Assembly (NCBI RefSeq): GCF_001877035.1
Contig: NZ_CP015756.1
Span: forward strand, 983,001 to 1,047,000
Length of the DNA stretch: 64,000 nt
Direction of reading: 5' to 3'
Source of the DNA: Clostridium estertheticum subsp. estertheticum
Lineage (GTDB): Bacteria; Bacillota; Clostridia; Clostridiales; Clostridiaceae
This document shows positions 1 through 7,770 of the stretch, in pieces. Under the pieces are notes generated by a model. The model searched no databases, was not told the DNA's origin, and saw only the letters and a list, made by a program, of their open reading frames with translations. Made by a program: the position numbers and the translations under genes. The first letter of the stretch is position 1, and each line of letters begins with the position of its first letter.

Positions 1-1
1 T

Positions 2-229
2 CCTAATACTATAAGTAAAGCATACATTGAACTTGAGCGAATGAAGACAATTCAGGTTATAAGGGGAAAAGGAACTTTTGTATCAGAAAATTTTAAACCT
101 GTTATGGATGAAGAAAAAATGAAAGAAATTAAAGAGCATATGAAGAAAATAATAATAGAAGCCCATTATATAGGTCTTGATAAGGATACATTAATTGATA
201 TATTGAATGATATTTATAGTGAGTTTTAG
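2..229 (+). CDS. GntR-family (YtrA-type) regulator, C-terminal part only
   Basis: The gene enters from the left edge, so only its last 75 codons are present. The frame read from base 2 begins PNTISKAYIELER and continues to VIRGKGTFVSEN. This is the end of the winged helix-turn-helix of GntR proteins: a recognition-helix tail followed by the wing with its G-K-G-T-F motif. Only about 45 residues follow the wing, and they are helical and charged, which fits the short YtrA subfamily rather than FadR or HutC types with large effector domains. YtrA regulators usually sit first in an operon with the ABC transporter they repress, as here: the ATPase starts 31 bp downstream. Confidence 0.85.
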   Translation, partial: PNTISKAYIELERMKTIQVIRGKGTFVSENFKPVMDEEKMKEIKEHMKKIIIEAHYIGLDKDTLIDILNDIYSEF

Positions 230-260
230 CAATTAGAAATTTTAAAATAGGGGGATTATT

Positions 261-1151
261 TTGATAGATATAAAAAATATGAGTAAGAAGATAGATGATA
301 AATATATTTTAAAAAATGTAGATTTGCATGTGAATAAAGGGAGCATATTTGGAATAATTGGTGAAAATGGTGCTGGTAAAACTACACTTATTAAATGTTT
401 AACGGGTATTTACAGAGTTAATGAAGGGCGTATTTTAATAGATGGTGAAGAGATTTTTGATAATAATAAAATAAAACAGAAGATAGGTTATGTGTCAGAT
501 GAAAACCAATATTTCTCATCTTTTAAAGTAAAGGAACTCTTAGAATTTTATAAGAAGGCATACAATGATTTTTCCAAGGAGAGATTTGATGAGCTTAATG
601 TAAAATTTAAAATTCCTTTAAATCGAAGAATACGTGAGCTTTCCAAAGGTATGAAGATGAGAACAGCTATCCTTTTAAACTTAAGTATAAAACCAGATAT
701 ATTAATCCTTGACGAGCCAACATCTGGGCTTGATCCTGTGATTAAAAAGGAATTAATGTCAATTATTGTGGATGAAGTGGCATCTAGAGATGTAACTGTA
801 TTTATTTCATCACATCATTTGGATCATATTGAGAGAATATGTGATAACATCGCAATAATTAAAAATGGCACCATAAAACTTAAAAGTTCTATGGAAGACG
901 CTAAAAACAGCATGAAAAAACTTCAAGTGATGTTTAGAGATGCAGTTAATATAAATGCGAAGTTATCTTCTATTAATGGAGTAATTAAGGTTGAAACTAT
1001 AGGTAGGATAAATTATATAATTACTAAAAATTACACCAAAAATTTTGAGAAAAAACTTTATGATATGGGTGCTGAATTTATAGAAATTGTAGATATGAGT
1101 CTTGAGGATATGTTTATATATTTCGTAGGAGAAGATGATGAAAATGAATAG
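261..1151 (+). CDS. ABC transporter ATP-binding protein, copy 1
   Basis: Nucleotide-binding subunit of an ABC-2 type (YtrB/NatA-like) transporter, acting on the cytoplasmic face of the membrane. Visible motifs in order: Walker A GENGAGKTT (about residues 34-42), signature ELSKGMKMRTA, Walker B LILDEPTSGLDP and H-loop SSHHLDHIE, then a C-terminal extension of about 90 residues. The start is TTG, with an AGGGGGA ribosome site seven bases upstream. The 3' end overlaps the following permease by 17 bp, so the two are translationally coupled. It is nearly identical to the second ATPase at 3321-4211: same length, no gaps, about 15 differing residues. The substrate cannot be read from the sequence; drugs or antimicrobial peptides are usual for YtrA-linked systems. 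Confidence 0.93.
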   Translation: MIDIKNMSKKIDDKYILKNVDLHVNKGSIFGIIGENGAGKTTLIKCLTGIYRVNEGRILIDGEEIFDNNKIKQKIGYVSDENQYFSSFKVKELLEFYKKAYNDFSKERFDELNVKFKIPLNRRIRELSKGMKMRTAILLNLSIKPDILILDEPTSGLDPVIKKELMSIIVDEVASRDVTVFISSHHLDHIERICDNIAIIKNGTIKLKSSMEDAKNSMKKLQVMFRDAVNINAKLSSINGVIKVETIGRINYIITKNYTKNFEKKLYDMGAEFIEIVDMSLEDMFIYFVGEDDENE

Positions 1152-2187
1152 GATTATAAATAAGGCTCTTTTCTATAAGGAATGGGTATATGTAAAATGG
1201 ATAACTCTTTTAACTATTCTTATAGTTTTATTTAGTAAGGCTAACGAGGTTATAGTAGCATTACATGACAAAGGAATGATTCATCGGCAAGGAGGAGAGA
1301 ATTATTATTGGTTTAATAATGTAGTTTATGCAGAAAATATTGGTGTTTTCATAATGGTACTCGTTGTGTTAATATTAGCTGCAATTTTGTTTAGTGGTGA
1401 GAAAACCAGTGAAACCCAAGGTTTTATGGCTTCTATGCCATTTAAAAGGAAAGAAATAATTTTTAATAAATGGCTTGTTGGAGTGGTAAGTTTACTTATA
1501 AGTTTTGCAGTAACGTATATATTTCTAAGCTTATTTTATTTATTAAATATTAAAGGCCTAGATACAACAATAAATCCATATTCCGATATAATTAAATGGT
1601 TTTTTATGAATACATTCCAATATATTTGTATTTTCACTTTTATGATGCTTATTCAGGCAGTTATGGGAAATAGCATAGTATCTAGCATAGTAGGTGGAAT
1701 AATAGTTATGGTACCGTTATTTATAACTTTAATAGCACAGTATTTAAGCGTAAGAGACTATAGGTATACTCATTATCAATATATGATTTTTTATAAAATA
1801 AGTAATTGGTTAAATATTTGTTTTTATAATTTATCTCAGCAGTGCCTAGTTAAAACATCAATAAATAATGTGTATTCTAATGTATTTTCTTATTATAGTA
1901 ATTATAAATTAAAGTTGTTAGTGTTTTTCATGCTAACTTGTTTATTTCTATACTTCGCTTATGTAGCCTATAAAATGAGAAATATAGAATATAATTTAAG
2001 ACTAATAGTCTTTAAAAATTTAGAATATGTATTTATATGGGGCGTTGCTATATGTTCAGGACTTTTGGCTGGAGCTATTTTTGGAAGTGATCGCTTAAGA
2101 GAATTTGGAATTTGGTTTGTCATCTTCACTATTATTGGATACTTTATATCTAAACTATTACTTAAGGTATTATCGTCAAGGAAATAA
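1135..2187 (+). CDS. ABC-2 type permease, copy 1
   Basis: Integral membrane subunit paired with the ATPase that overlaps its 5' end. About six to eight hydrophobic segments are visible. A conserved block, GEKTSETQGFMASMPFKRKEI, lies in the cytoplasmic loop after the second segment and is typical of bacitracin/drug-type ABC-2 permeases. The start could be either of two adjacent ATG codons (1135 or 1138) behind AGGAG. The protein ends FISKLLLKVLSSRK, a tail shared almost exactly with the permeases at 2229-3284 and 4204-5268. The three permeases are clear paralogues that have drifted much further apart than the two ATPases. Confidence 0.9.
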   Translation: MMKMNRIINKALFYKEWVYVKWITLLTILIVLFSKANEVIVALHDKGMIHRQGGENYYWFNNVVYAENIGVFIMVLVVLILAAILFSGEKTSETQGFMASMPFKRKEIIFNKWLVGVVSLLISFAVTYIFLSLFYLLNIKGLDTTINPYSDIIKWFFMNTFQYICIFTFMMLIQAVMGNSIVSSIVGGIIVMVPLFITLIAQYLSVRDYRYTHYQYMIFYKISNWLNICFYNLSQQCLVKTSINNVYSNVFSYYSNYKLKLLVFFMLTCLFLYFAYVAYKMRNIEYNLRLIVFKNLEYVFIWGVAICSGLLAGAIFGSDRLREFGIWFVIFTIIGYFISKLLLKVLSSRK

Positions 2188-2200
2188 TTTAAAAAAGTAG

Positions 2201-2242
2201 GATATGGTTATATATTTTGTAGAGGAGGATGGAAATGAATAA
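2201..2242 (+). pseudogene. Fossil 3' end of a third ABC ATPase gene
   Basis: The frame beginning at 2201 reads DMVIYFVEEDGNE followed by a stop. This matches the C-termini of the two intact ATPases (EDMFIYFVGEDDENE and EDMFIYFVEEEDKNE). As in the intact pairs, it overlaps the start of the next permease and carries that gene's GAGGAGG ribosome site. No other part of an ATPase gene remains between 2188 and 2200. The simplest reading is that permease 2 once had its own ATPase, which was deleted apart from the 13 codons holding the permease's translation signal. Confidence 0.6.
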
Positions 2243-3284
2243 GGTTGTAAATAAGGCATTATTCTATAAGGAATGGATAAATGTACGGTGGGTAACTCTT
2301 TTAACCATCATTGTACTTTTGTTTTATAAAGTCTATGGTGTTATGACATTACTAAGTCAAATGCATATGAGAAACAATAGTGGGATTAGGACTGAACGGT
2401 GGTTTAATAATGGACTATATGGTGGGAGTAGTTATTATTTTGTAATGGTATTTGTTGTCATAATACTTGCTATAATTTTATTTACAGGAGAAAAAACTAG
2501 TGAAACAGAGGGGTTTATAGCTTCGATGCCGTTTACAAGGAAAGAAATAATTTTTAACAAATGGATTGTTGGAGCTCTAAGTTTATTAATAAGTTTTATA
2601 GTAACATATATATTCTTAAGTTTATTTTATGTTGCAAATATTAATGATCTTAATACAACATTAAATCCATACTCTGATTTAGTGAAATGGTTTTTTATGG
2701 ACTCGGTTCAATACATTTGTATTTTTACTTTTATGATGCTGGCACAAACAGTTATGGGAAACATTATAGTTGCAGCGATAGTCGGTGGAATAATCCCCAT
2801 ATTACCATACTTTATAATAAGGGTAGTACGAATCTTAATTACACTACGCTATGGATTTATTCAATATATAGTTATAGGTTTTAATAAAATTGAAGGCTGG
2901 TTAAATATTTATAGTTATAATTTAACTAATCAGAATTGGGTCAATACTGAAAAAAATGCTATTTGGTTTTGTTATACAAACTATAAATTAAAGTTATTAG
3001 TACTTATTATATTAACTTGCTTGTTTTTGTACTTAGCATATGTATCTTTTAAAAAGGTAAATTTAGAATATAACTCAAGATTAATGGCCTTTGGAAACTT
3101 AGAACATTTGTTTATAGGGGTGGTTGCTATATGTTCGGGTTTTTTTGGTGGATACATTTTTGGTGTTAGGGGAATTCGAGGAATTGAAAGTCTAAATTCA
3201 TTTTGGGTATGTTTCGTTGCGTTTGCTATTATAGGTTATTTTATATCCAAGCTTTTACTTAAGGTATTATCGTCAAGGAAATAA
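2235..3284 (+). CDS. ABC-2 type permease, copy 2
   Basis: Second permease paralogue, with the same topology and the same GEKTSETEGFIASMPFTRKEI-type loop, ending in KLLLKVLSSRK. Two in-frame ATGs are present at 2229 and 2235. The GAGGAGG site at 2222-2228 abuts the first, so 2235 (MNKVVNKALFYKEW) is the better start and also aligns with its paralogues. Unlike the other two permeases it has no intact ATPase of its own immediately upstream, only a 13-codon fossil. It could use either flanking ATPase, or form a heterodimer with another permease. Confidence 0.88.
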   Translation: MNKVVNKALFYKEWINVRWVTLLTIIVLLFYKVYGVMTLLSQMHMRNNSGIRTERWFNNGLYGGSSYYFVMVFVVIILAIILFTGEKTSETEGFIASMPFTRKEIIFNKWIVGALSLLISFIVTYIFLSLFYVANINDLNTTLNPYSDLVKWFFMDSVQYICIFTFMMLAQTVMGNIIVAAIVGGIIPILPYFIIRVVRILITLRYGFIQYIVIGFNKIEGWLNIYSYNLTNQNWVNTEKNAIWFCYTNYKLKLLVLIILTCLFLYLAYVSFKKVNLEYNSRLMAFGNLEHLFIGVVAICSGFFGGYIFGVRGIRGIESLNSFWVCFVAFAIIGYFISKLLLKVLSSRK

Positions 3285-3320
3285 TTGAAAATATTAGGAA
3301 TATAAAATGGGGGGATTACA

Positions 3321-4211
3321 TTGATAGATATAAAAAATATGAGTAAGAAGATAGATGATAAATACATTTTAAAAAATGTAGATTTGCATGTGAATAAAGG
3401 GAGCATATTTGGAATAATTGGTGAAAATGGTGCTGGAAAAACTACACTTATTAAATGCTTAACAGGTATTTACAGAGTTAATGAAGGTAGTATTTTAATA
3501 GATGGTGAAGAGGTTTTTGATAATAATAAAATAAAACAGAGGATAGGTTATGTATCCGATGAAAACCAATATTTCTCATCTTTTAAAGTAAAGGAACTCT
3601 TAGAATTTTATAAGAAGGCATACAATGATTTTTCCAAGGAGAGATTTGATGAGCTTAATGTAAAATTTAAAATCCCTTTAAATCGAAGAATACGTGAGCT
3701 TTCCAAAGGTATGAAGATGAGAACAGCTATCCTTTTAAACTTAAGTATAAAACCAGATATATTAATCCTTGACGAGCCAACATCTGGACTTGATCCTGTG
3801 ATTAAAAAAGAATTAATGTCAATTATTGTGGATGAAGTCGCATCTAGAGATGTAACTGTATTTATTTCATCACATCATTTGGATCATATTGAGAGAATAT
3901 GTGATAACATCGCAATAATTAAAGATGGCGCCATAAAACTTAAAAGTTCTATGGAAGACGCTAAAAACAGCATGAAAAAACTTCAAGTGATGTTTAAAGA
4001 TGAAGTCAATATAAATGCGAAGTTATCTTCTATTAATGGAGTAATTAAGGTTGAAACTATAGGTAGGGTAAAGTATATAATTACTAAAAATTACAATAAA
4101 GATTTTGAGAAAAAACTTTATGACATGGGTGCTGAATTTATAGAAATAGTAGATATGGGCCTTGAGGATATGTTTATATATTTCGTAGAAGAGGAGGACA
4201 AAAATGAGTAA
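3321..4211 (+). CDS. ABC transporter ATP-binding protein, copy 2
   Basis: Duplicate of the ATPase at 261-1151 at an exact offset of 3060 bp, with the same TTG start and GGGGGA ribosome site. All motifs are intact: GENGAGKTT, LSKGMKMRTA, LILDEPTSGLDP and the H-loop. The stretch from roughly 3560 to 3920 differs from copy 1 at only a handful of silent positions, while the 3' end carries clusters of replacements. This pattern suggests recent duplication or gene conversion of the core. It overlaps the third permease by 8 bp. Together the locus could make one or two heteromeric exporters. Confidence 0.93.
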   Translation: MIDIKNMSKKIDDKYILKNVDLHVNKGSIFGIIGENGAGKTTLIKCLTGIYRVNEGSILIDGEEVFDNNKIKQRIGYVSDENQYFSSFKVKELLEFYKKAYNDFSKERFDELNVKFKIPLNRRIRELSKGMKMRTAILLNLSIKPDILILDEPTSGLDPVIKKELMSIIVDEVASRDVTVFISSHHLDHIERICDNIAIIKDGAIKLKSSMEDAKNSMKKLQVMFKDEVNINAKLSSINGVIKVETIGRVKYIITKNYNKDFEKKLYDMGAEFIEIVDMGLEDMFIYFVEEEDKNE

Positions 4212-5268
4212 AATTTTAAATAAGGGACTTCTCTATAAGGAATGGATAAATGTAAGATGGGTAACTCTTTTAACCATTGTTGTACTTTTATTTTATAAAG
4301 CTTATGGTGTTATGACATTACTAAATCAAAATAAAATGTATATGAAATACAATGGTGTAATTAGGACTGACAAGTGGTTTAATGAGGGACTATATGGTGG
4401 GAGTAGTTATTATTTTGTAATGGTATTTGTTGTCATAATACTTGCTATAATTTTATTTATAGGCGAAAAAACAAGTGAAACTCAGGGATTTATAGCTTCT
4501 ATGCCATTTACAAGGAAAGAAATAATGCTTAATAAATGGCTTGTTGGTGTGGTAAGTTTATTAATAAGTTTTGTAGTAACATATATACTTTTAAGTATAT
4601 TTTATGTTACAAATATTAATGACCTTAATACAATATTAAATCCATATTCTGATATAGTTAAATGGTTTTTTATGGATACATTTCAGTACATTTGTATTTT
4701 TACTTTTATTATGCTAATGCAGGCAGTCATGGGAAATAGTATAGTGGCTGGCATGGTAGGTGGTATAATCTTAGGTGTACCAACACTTATATCAATGGTA
4801 GTACGGGAATTAGTCATAATATATTATCGAGATAGTCAATCCATTAGTATAATTTTAGATAAAATTTGTTACTGGATAAATATTTATAGTTATAATGTAG
4901 CCAAACAGAAGTCCTTTTATCCAAATCCAGCAGAAAATATTAATCAGGATTATTATCAAAACTTTTATTATAGTAATTATAATTTAAAGTTATTAGTGCT
5001 TTTAATGCTAACTTGTCTATTTTTGTTCTTAGCATACGTAGCCTATAAAAAGAGAAATATAGAATATAATTTAAGACTAATAGCATTTAAAAATTTAGAA
5101 CCTGTCTTTATAGGGGGCGTTGCTATATGTTCTGGAATTTTGGTTATAGCCATTAAGGGAATTGGCAATCAAAGGTTAAGTGTATTTGGAATTTACTTTG
5201 TCATATTCATTATTATAGGATATTTTATATCTAAACTATTACTTAAGGGATTATCCTCAAGGAAATGA
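4204..5268 (+). CDS. ABC-2 type permease, copy 3
   Basis: Third permease paralogue (354 aa), starting inside the end of ATPase copy 2 behind GAGGAGG. Its N-terminus (YKEWINVRWVTLLTI) and loop (GEKTSETQGFIASMPFTRKEI) follow permeases 1 and 2. A region of about 30 residues in the middle (residues about 205-260) is variable among the three copies and may face outside. It ends KLLLKGLSSRK. The downstream lipoprotein starts 27 bp later and is probably co-transcribed. Confidence 0.9.
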   Translation: MSKILNKGLLYKEWINVRWVTLLTIVVLLFYKAYGVMTLLNQNKMYMKYNGVIRTDKWFNEGLYGGSSYYFVMVFVVIILAIILFIGEKTSETQGFIASMPFTRKEIMLNKWLVGVVSLLISFVVTYILLSIFYVTNINDLNTILNPYSDIVKWFFMDTFQYICIFTFIMLMQAVMGNSIVAGMVGGIILGVPTLISMVVRELVIIYYRDSQSISIILDKICYWINIYSYNVAKQKSFYPNPAENINQDYYQNFYYSNYNLKLLVLLMLTCLFLFLAYVAYKKRNIEYNLRLIAFKNLEPVFIGGVAICSGILVIAIKGIGNQRLSVFGIYFVIFIIIGYFISKLLLKGLSSRK

Positions 5269-5294
5269 GTATTTAATTTAAGGAGTGGGTTAGA

Positions 5295-5660
5295 TTGAAA
5301 AGAATACCATATATAACTGTATTAGGTTGCATAATTATTGCAATTTTAATATCTGCTTGTGGTGAAAAAAACATTAAAAATAATCTCATTATAGGAAATA
5401 GAAGTTCCGAAATTATTAGCAATATAGCAATTCAAAGAATTGGTAAAACTGAAATTAGGGGTAGTAATTTGAAGCAGAATCAGCATTGTTATTTTGATAT
5501 GGGAGTGCAGAAAAATTGTATTTATAAAGTTGAATTTGAAGATAGAAATAACAAAAGTACTCTTAGCAATGAATTTACATGTGATTTTGATAAAGAAAAA
5601 TTAGTAAATATAAATGTTCTAAAAGACAATGATGGAAAGTGGGAAGTTGTTTTAAATTAG
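5295..5660 (+). CDS. Small lipoprotein of the ABC locus
   Basis: A 121-residue protein with an N-terminal signal and lipobox: MKRIPYITVLG, a hydrophobic stretch, then LISAC with Cys22 as the likely lipidated residue. The start is TTG behind AAGGAGTGGG. The mature part (about 100 residues) is polar, with alternating strand-like segments, and matches no family I can name. Its position as last gene of the exporter operon suggests an extracellular accessory or immunity-type protein anchored to the membrane. That role is inferred from context only. Confidence 0.75.
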   Translation: MKRIPYITVLGCIIIAILISACGEKNIKNNLIIGNRSSEIISNIAIQRIGKTEIRGSNLKQNQHCYFDMGVQKNCIYKVEFEDRNNKSTLSNEFTCDFDKEKLVNINVLKDNDGKWEVVLN

Positions 5661-5739
5661 AGGAGTTTAATTGTGAGCATATATAAGATTTGTTATACAA
5701 TGTTGTTTTTATTAAAATAAATATTAAATTTAATTTTAA

Positions 5740-5775
5740 ATGCCATAGTTGTGTTCACATAACTATGGCATTAAT
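5740..5775 (+). terminator. Hairpin ending the ABC exporter operon
   Basis: Inverted repeat ATGCCATAGTT (5740-5750) and AACTATGGCAT (5761-5771) with a 10-base loop, about 80 bp after the lipoprotein. The T-tract is weak (TTAATATTT). Confidence 0.6.
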
Positions 5776-5821
5776 ATTTGCAACTATTCAAAGTATTCTA
5801 GTATGTTAAAATATAAAATTT

Positions 5822-5874
5822 AAATACTTACATGTACTTAATATATTGACAAAATACTTATAAATACTTATAAT
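5822..5874 (+). promoter_or_regulatory. Consensus promoter with AAATACTTA iterons
   Basis: TTGACA (5846-5851) and TATAAT (5869-5874) are separated by exactly 17 bp, a perfect vegetative sigma-A promoter reading into the DeoR gene. The 9-mer AAATACTTA occurs three times: at 5822-5830 just upstream, and at 5852-5860 and 5862-5870 within the spacer. The repeats are plausible binding sites for the DeoR protein encoded immediately downstream (autoregulation inferred). Confidence 0.75.
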
Positions 5875-5892
5875 TAATTAAGAGGTGATTAT

Positions 5893-6648
5893 ATGTATCA
5901 AGAAGAGAGGCTTGTAAAAATACTTGAATACTTAGATTATGCAAATAACCTATCTGTTCATGAAATTTGTAAGATGTTTACTATATCGAGGGATACAGCA
6001 CGGCGAGATATAGTAAAACTTGTAGATAAAGGTACTGTAATTCGTACTCATGGAGGGATTACTCTTCCTGGTTTAATAGATACAATCCGAAATTACAGGC
6101 AACGACTTGAAGCTCATTCGGAAGAAAAAAAAGAAATAGCAAAAAGAGCTTTAATGTATATAAATAAAAATGAACATTATTTTTTCGATGTATCTACAAC
6201 TGTAAGTTACCTAGCAAAAGGGCTAAACAAAGACGTTACGGTATTTACTCACTCTCTTGATAATATTGAGATACTTTCAGAAAACAAACAGGTTTCTGTT
6301 CATTGTATTGGTGGGTGTCTTAATAAAAACAATCGTTTTTTTTATGATATAGATTGTAAGAATTCTCTTTCTGGAATTCATTTTGATATCGCTTTTTTAG
6401 GTGCAGCTGCCATAACGGTTGATGGAATTTATTATGCCAACAATGAAGATGCTTTTATCAAACAAACCTCTGCACAACAATCCGATAAGGTGATTTTACT
6501 AGCTGATTTTCATAAATATGGAAAGACTACCTATTACAAAGGATTGGATTGGGATCAAATAGATATCATTATTTCTGATTGCATGCCACCACCTTTATAT
6601 GTGGACATTATTAGAGAGCATAATATTGAGTTAGATATTATAGAATAA
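5893..6648 (+). CDS. DeoR/GlpR-family transcriptional regulator
   Basis: 251 residues, the normal DeoR length. The N-terminal helix-turn-helix reads LSVHEICKMFTISRDTARRD, followed by the characteristic VIRTHGGI. A DeoRC sensor domain follows (residues about 75-230), which in this family binds a phosphorylated sugar. The ATG is preceded by AGAGGTGA. A HAD phosphatase gene starts 20 bp after it, so the pair is probably an operon in which the regulator responds to a sugar phosphate that the phosphatase could hydrolyse. The exact effector is not evident. Confidence 0.9.
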   Translation: MYQEERLVKILEYLDYANNLSVHEICKMFTISRDTARRDIVKLVDKGTVIRTHGGITLPGLIDTIRNYRQRLEAHSEEKKEIAKRALMYINKNEHYFFDVSTTVSYLAKGLNKDVTVFTHSLDNIEILSENKQVSVHCIGGCLNKNNRFFYDIDCKNSLSGIHFDIAFLGAAAITVDGIYYANNEDAFIKQTSAQQSDKVILLADFHKYGKTTYYKGLDWDQIDIIISDCMPPPLYVDIIREHNIELDIIE

Positions 6649-6667
6649 GGAGTGTGAAATATAATTT

Positions 6668-7483
6668 ATGAATAAAGTTAAAATGATATGTTTAGACATT
6701 GATGGGACATTGCTTAATTCACAGCATAAGATTTCACAAAGAACAAATGATATAATCAGAATAGCTACGTGTGTAAAACAAATTCCAGTAATATTGGTGT
6801 CTGCAAGAATGCCAAAGGGAATATTGTTTTTGCAAAAGGAACTTAATATAAATGAACCAATTATTTGTTATAGTGGTGCTTTAGTTATAGACGCAAAAGC
6901 TAATATTTTATTAAATAAAGCTATAGCAACTCCAGATGCCCTGCTAGCATATAGTTTTGCTAAAGAATTGAATGTGCATATGAGTTTATATAAAGATGAT
7001 GAATGGTATATTGAAAAGTTAGATGATTGGGCAAAACAAGAGAGTGAAATAACTAATATATCGCCAAACATTACGAGCTTTACTGATTTGTTTAATGGAT
7101 GGGAATGTGAAAATTCAGGACCTAATAAAATTTTATGTATGGGAAAGCCTAATGATATAAAATTATTGGATGCAAAAATTAAAAATGCTCACTCAAACGA
7201 TTTAAATGTATATCCTTCAAAGCCTACGTATCTAGAAATAATGCCAAATAATGTTTCAAAAACTTCAGCTATAGAGATTTTAATGAGAAAGTTTAATATA
7301 CAAAAATCAGAGATAATGGCTGTAGGTGATAATTATAATGATATTGATATGATTGAATTTGCAGGTATTGGAGTTGCCATGGGGAATTCTCCAGACAAAG
7401 TTAAACAATATGCTGATTACGTAACTTTATCAAATGATAATGATGGTGTAGCCCAGGCTATAAAAAAATTCGTTCCATTTTAA
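6668..7483 (+). CDS. Cof-type HAD-superfamily sugar-phosphatase
   Basis: Haloacid dehalogenase-type hydrolase of the Cof/YbjI class (271 aa). Motif I is DIDGTLL near the N-terminus with the nucleophilic and acid/base aspartates. Motif II is LVSARMP, with Ser. A C2-type cap occupies the middle. Motif IV is GDNYNDIDMIEFAGIGVAMGNS, the family hallmark. Substrates are usually sugar phosphates or flavin/PLP phosphates in the cytoplasm. The AAGGAG site lies unusually far (about 15 nt) from the ATG. The gene follows the DeoR regulator in the same transcript. Confidence 0.9.
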   Translation: MNKVKMICLDIDGTLLNSQHKISQRTNDIIRIATCVKQIPVILVSARMPKGILFLQKELNINEPIICYSGALVIDAKANILLNKAIATPDALLAYSFAKELNVHMSLYKDDEWYIEKLDDWAKQESEITNISPNITSFTDLFNGWECENSGPNKILCMGKPNDIKLLDAKIKNAHSNDLNVYPSKPTYLEIMPNNVSKTSAIEILMRKFNIQKSEIMAVGDNYNDIDMIEFAGIGVAMGNSPDKVKQYADYVTLSNDNDGVAQAIKKFVPF

Positions 7484-7770
7484 AGAAATTATTATATATT
7501 TAAATATTAGAAAGTACCTAGTAATATTAGAAGGTAATTGAAAACGTTATTAAAGCTTGGGAACTAAATGATAGTGTTAACTAACTTATGAAAAAACACT
7601 AATTGGTAAAATTAGGGCATGTGCTTTCGATTATAACTGAAAATATACCTTATCGCAGAAAATATTAGTAAGAGTATCTTAAAGAATGTGTATTAATTAA
7701 GGATTTTGTTCCAGGTGAATAAAAAATTGCATCAAAAATATACCTGATCAGATTGTTCCTTTTTTACGGA
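7484..7770. other. Gap before the insertion sequence; possible decayed gene
   Basis: No intact gene. On the + strand between about 7590 and 7720, two broken frames contain pieces such as YTLSQKILVR and YLKECVLIKDFVPGE, interrupted by stops. These vaguely resemble the winged-helix core of HxlR-type regulators, but the match is too weak to name it. GATAGTGTTAAC at 7570-7581 repeats two thirds of the palindrome found on the other side of the insertion sequence at 9387-9404. A short GTTCC/GGAAC hairpin (7755-7771) abuts the left end of the element. Confidence 0.3.

Noticed and set aside
7590-7720. Possible HxlR-type regulator remnant
   Set aside because: Similarity is confined to two short out-of-frame pieces; noted in the gap entry but not called as a pseudogene.
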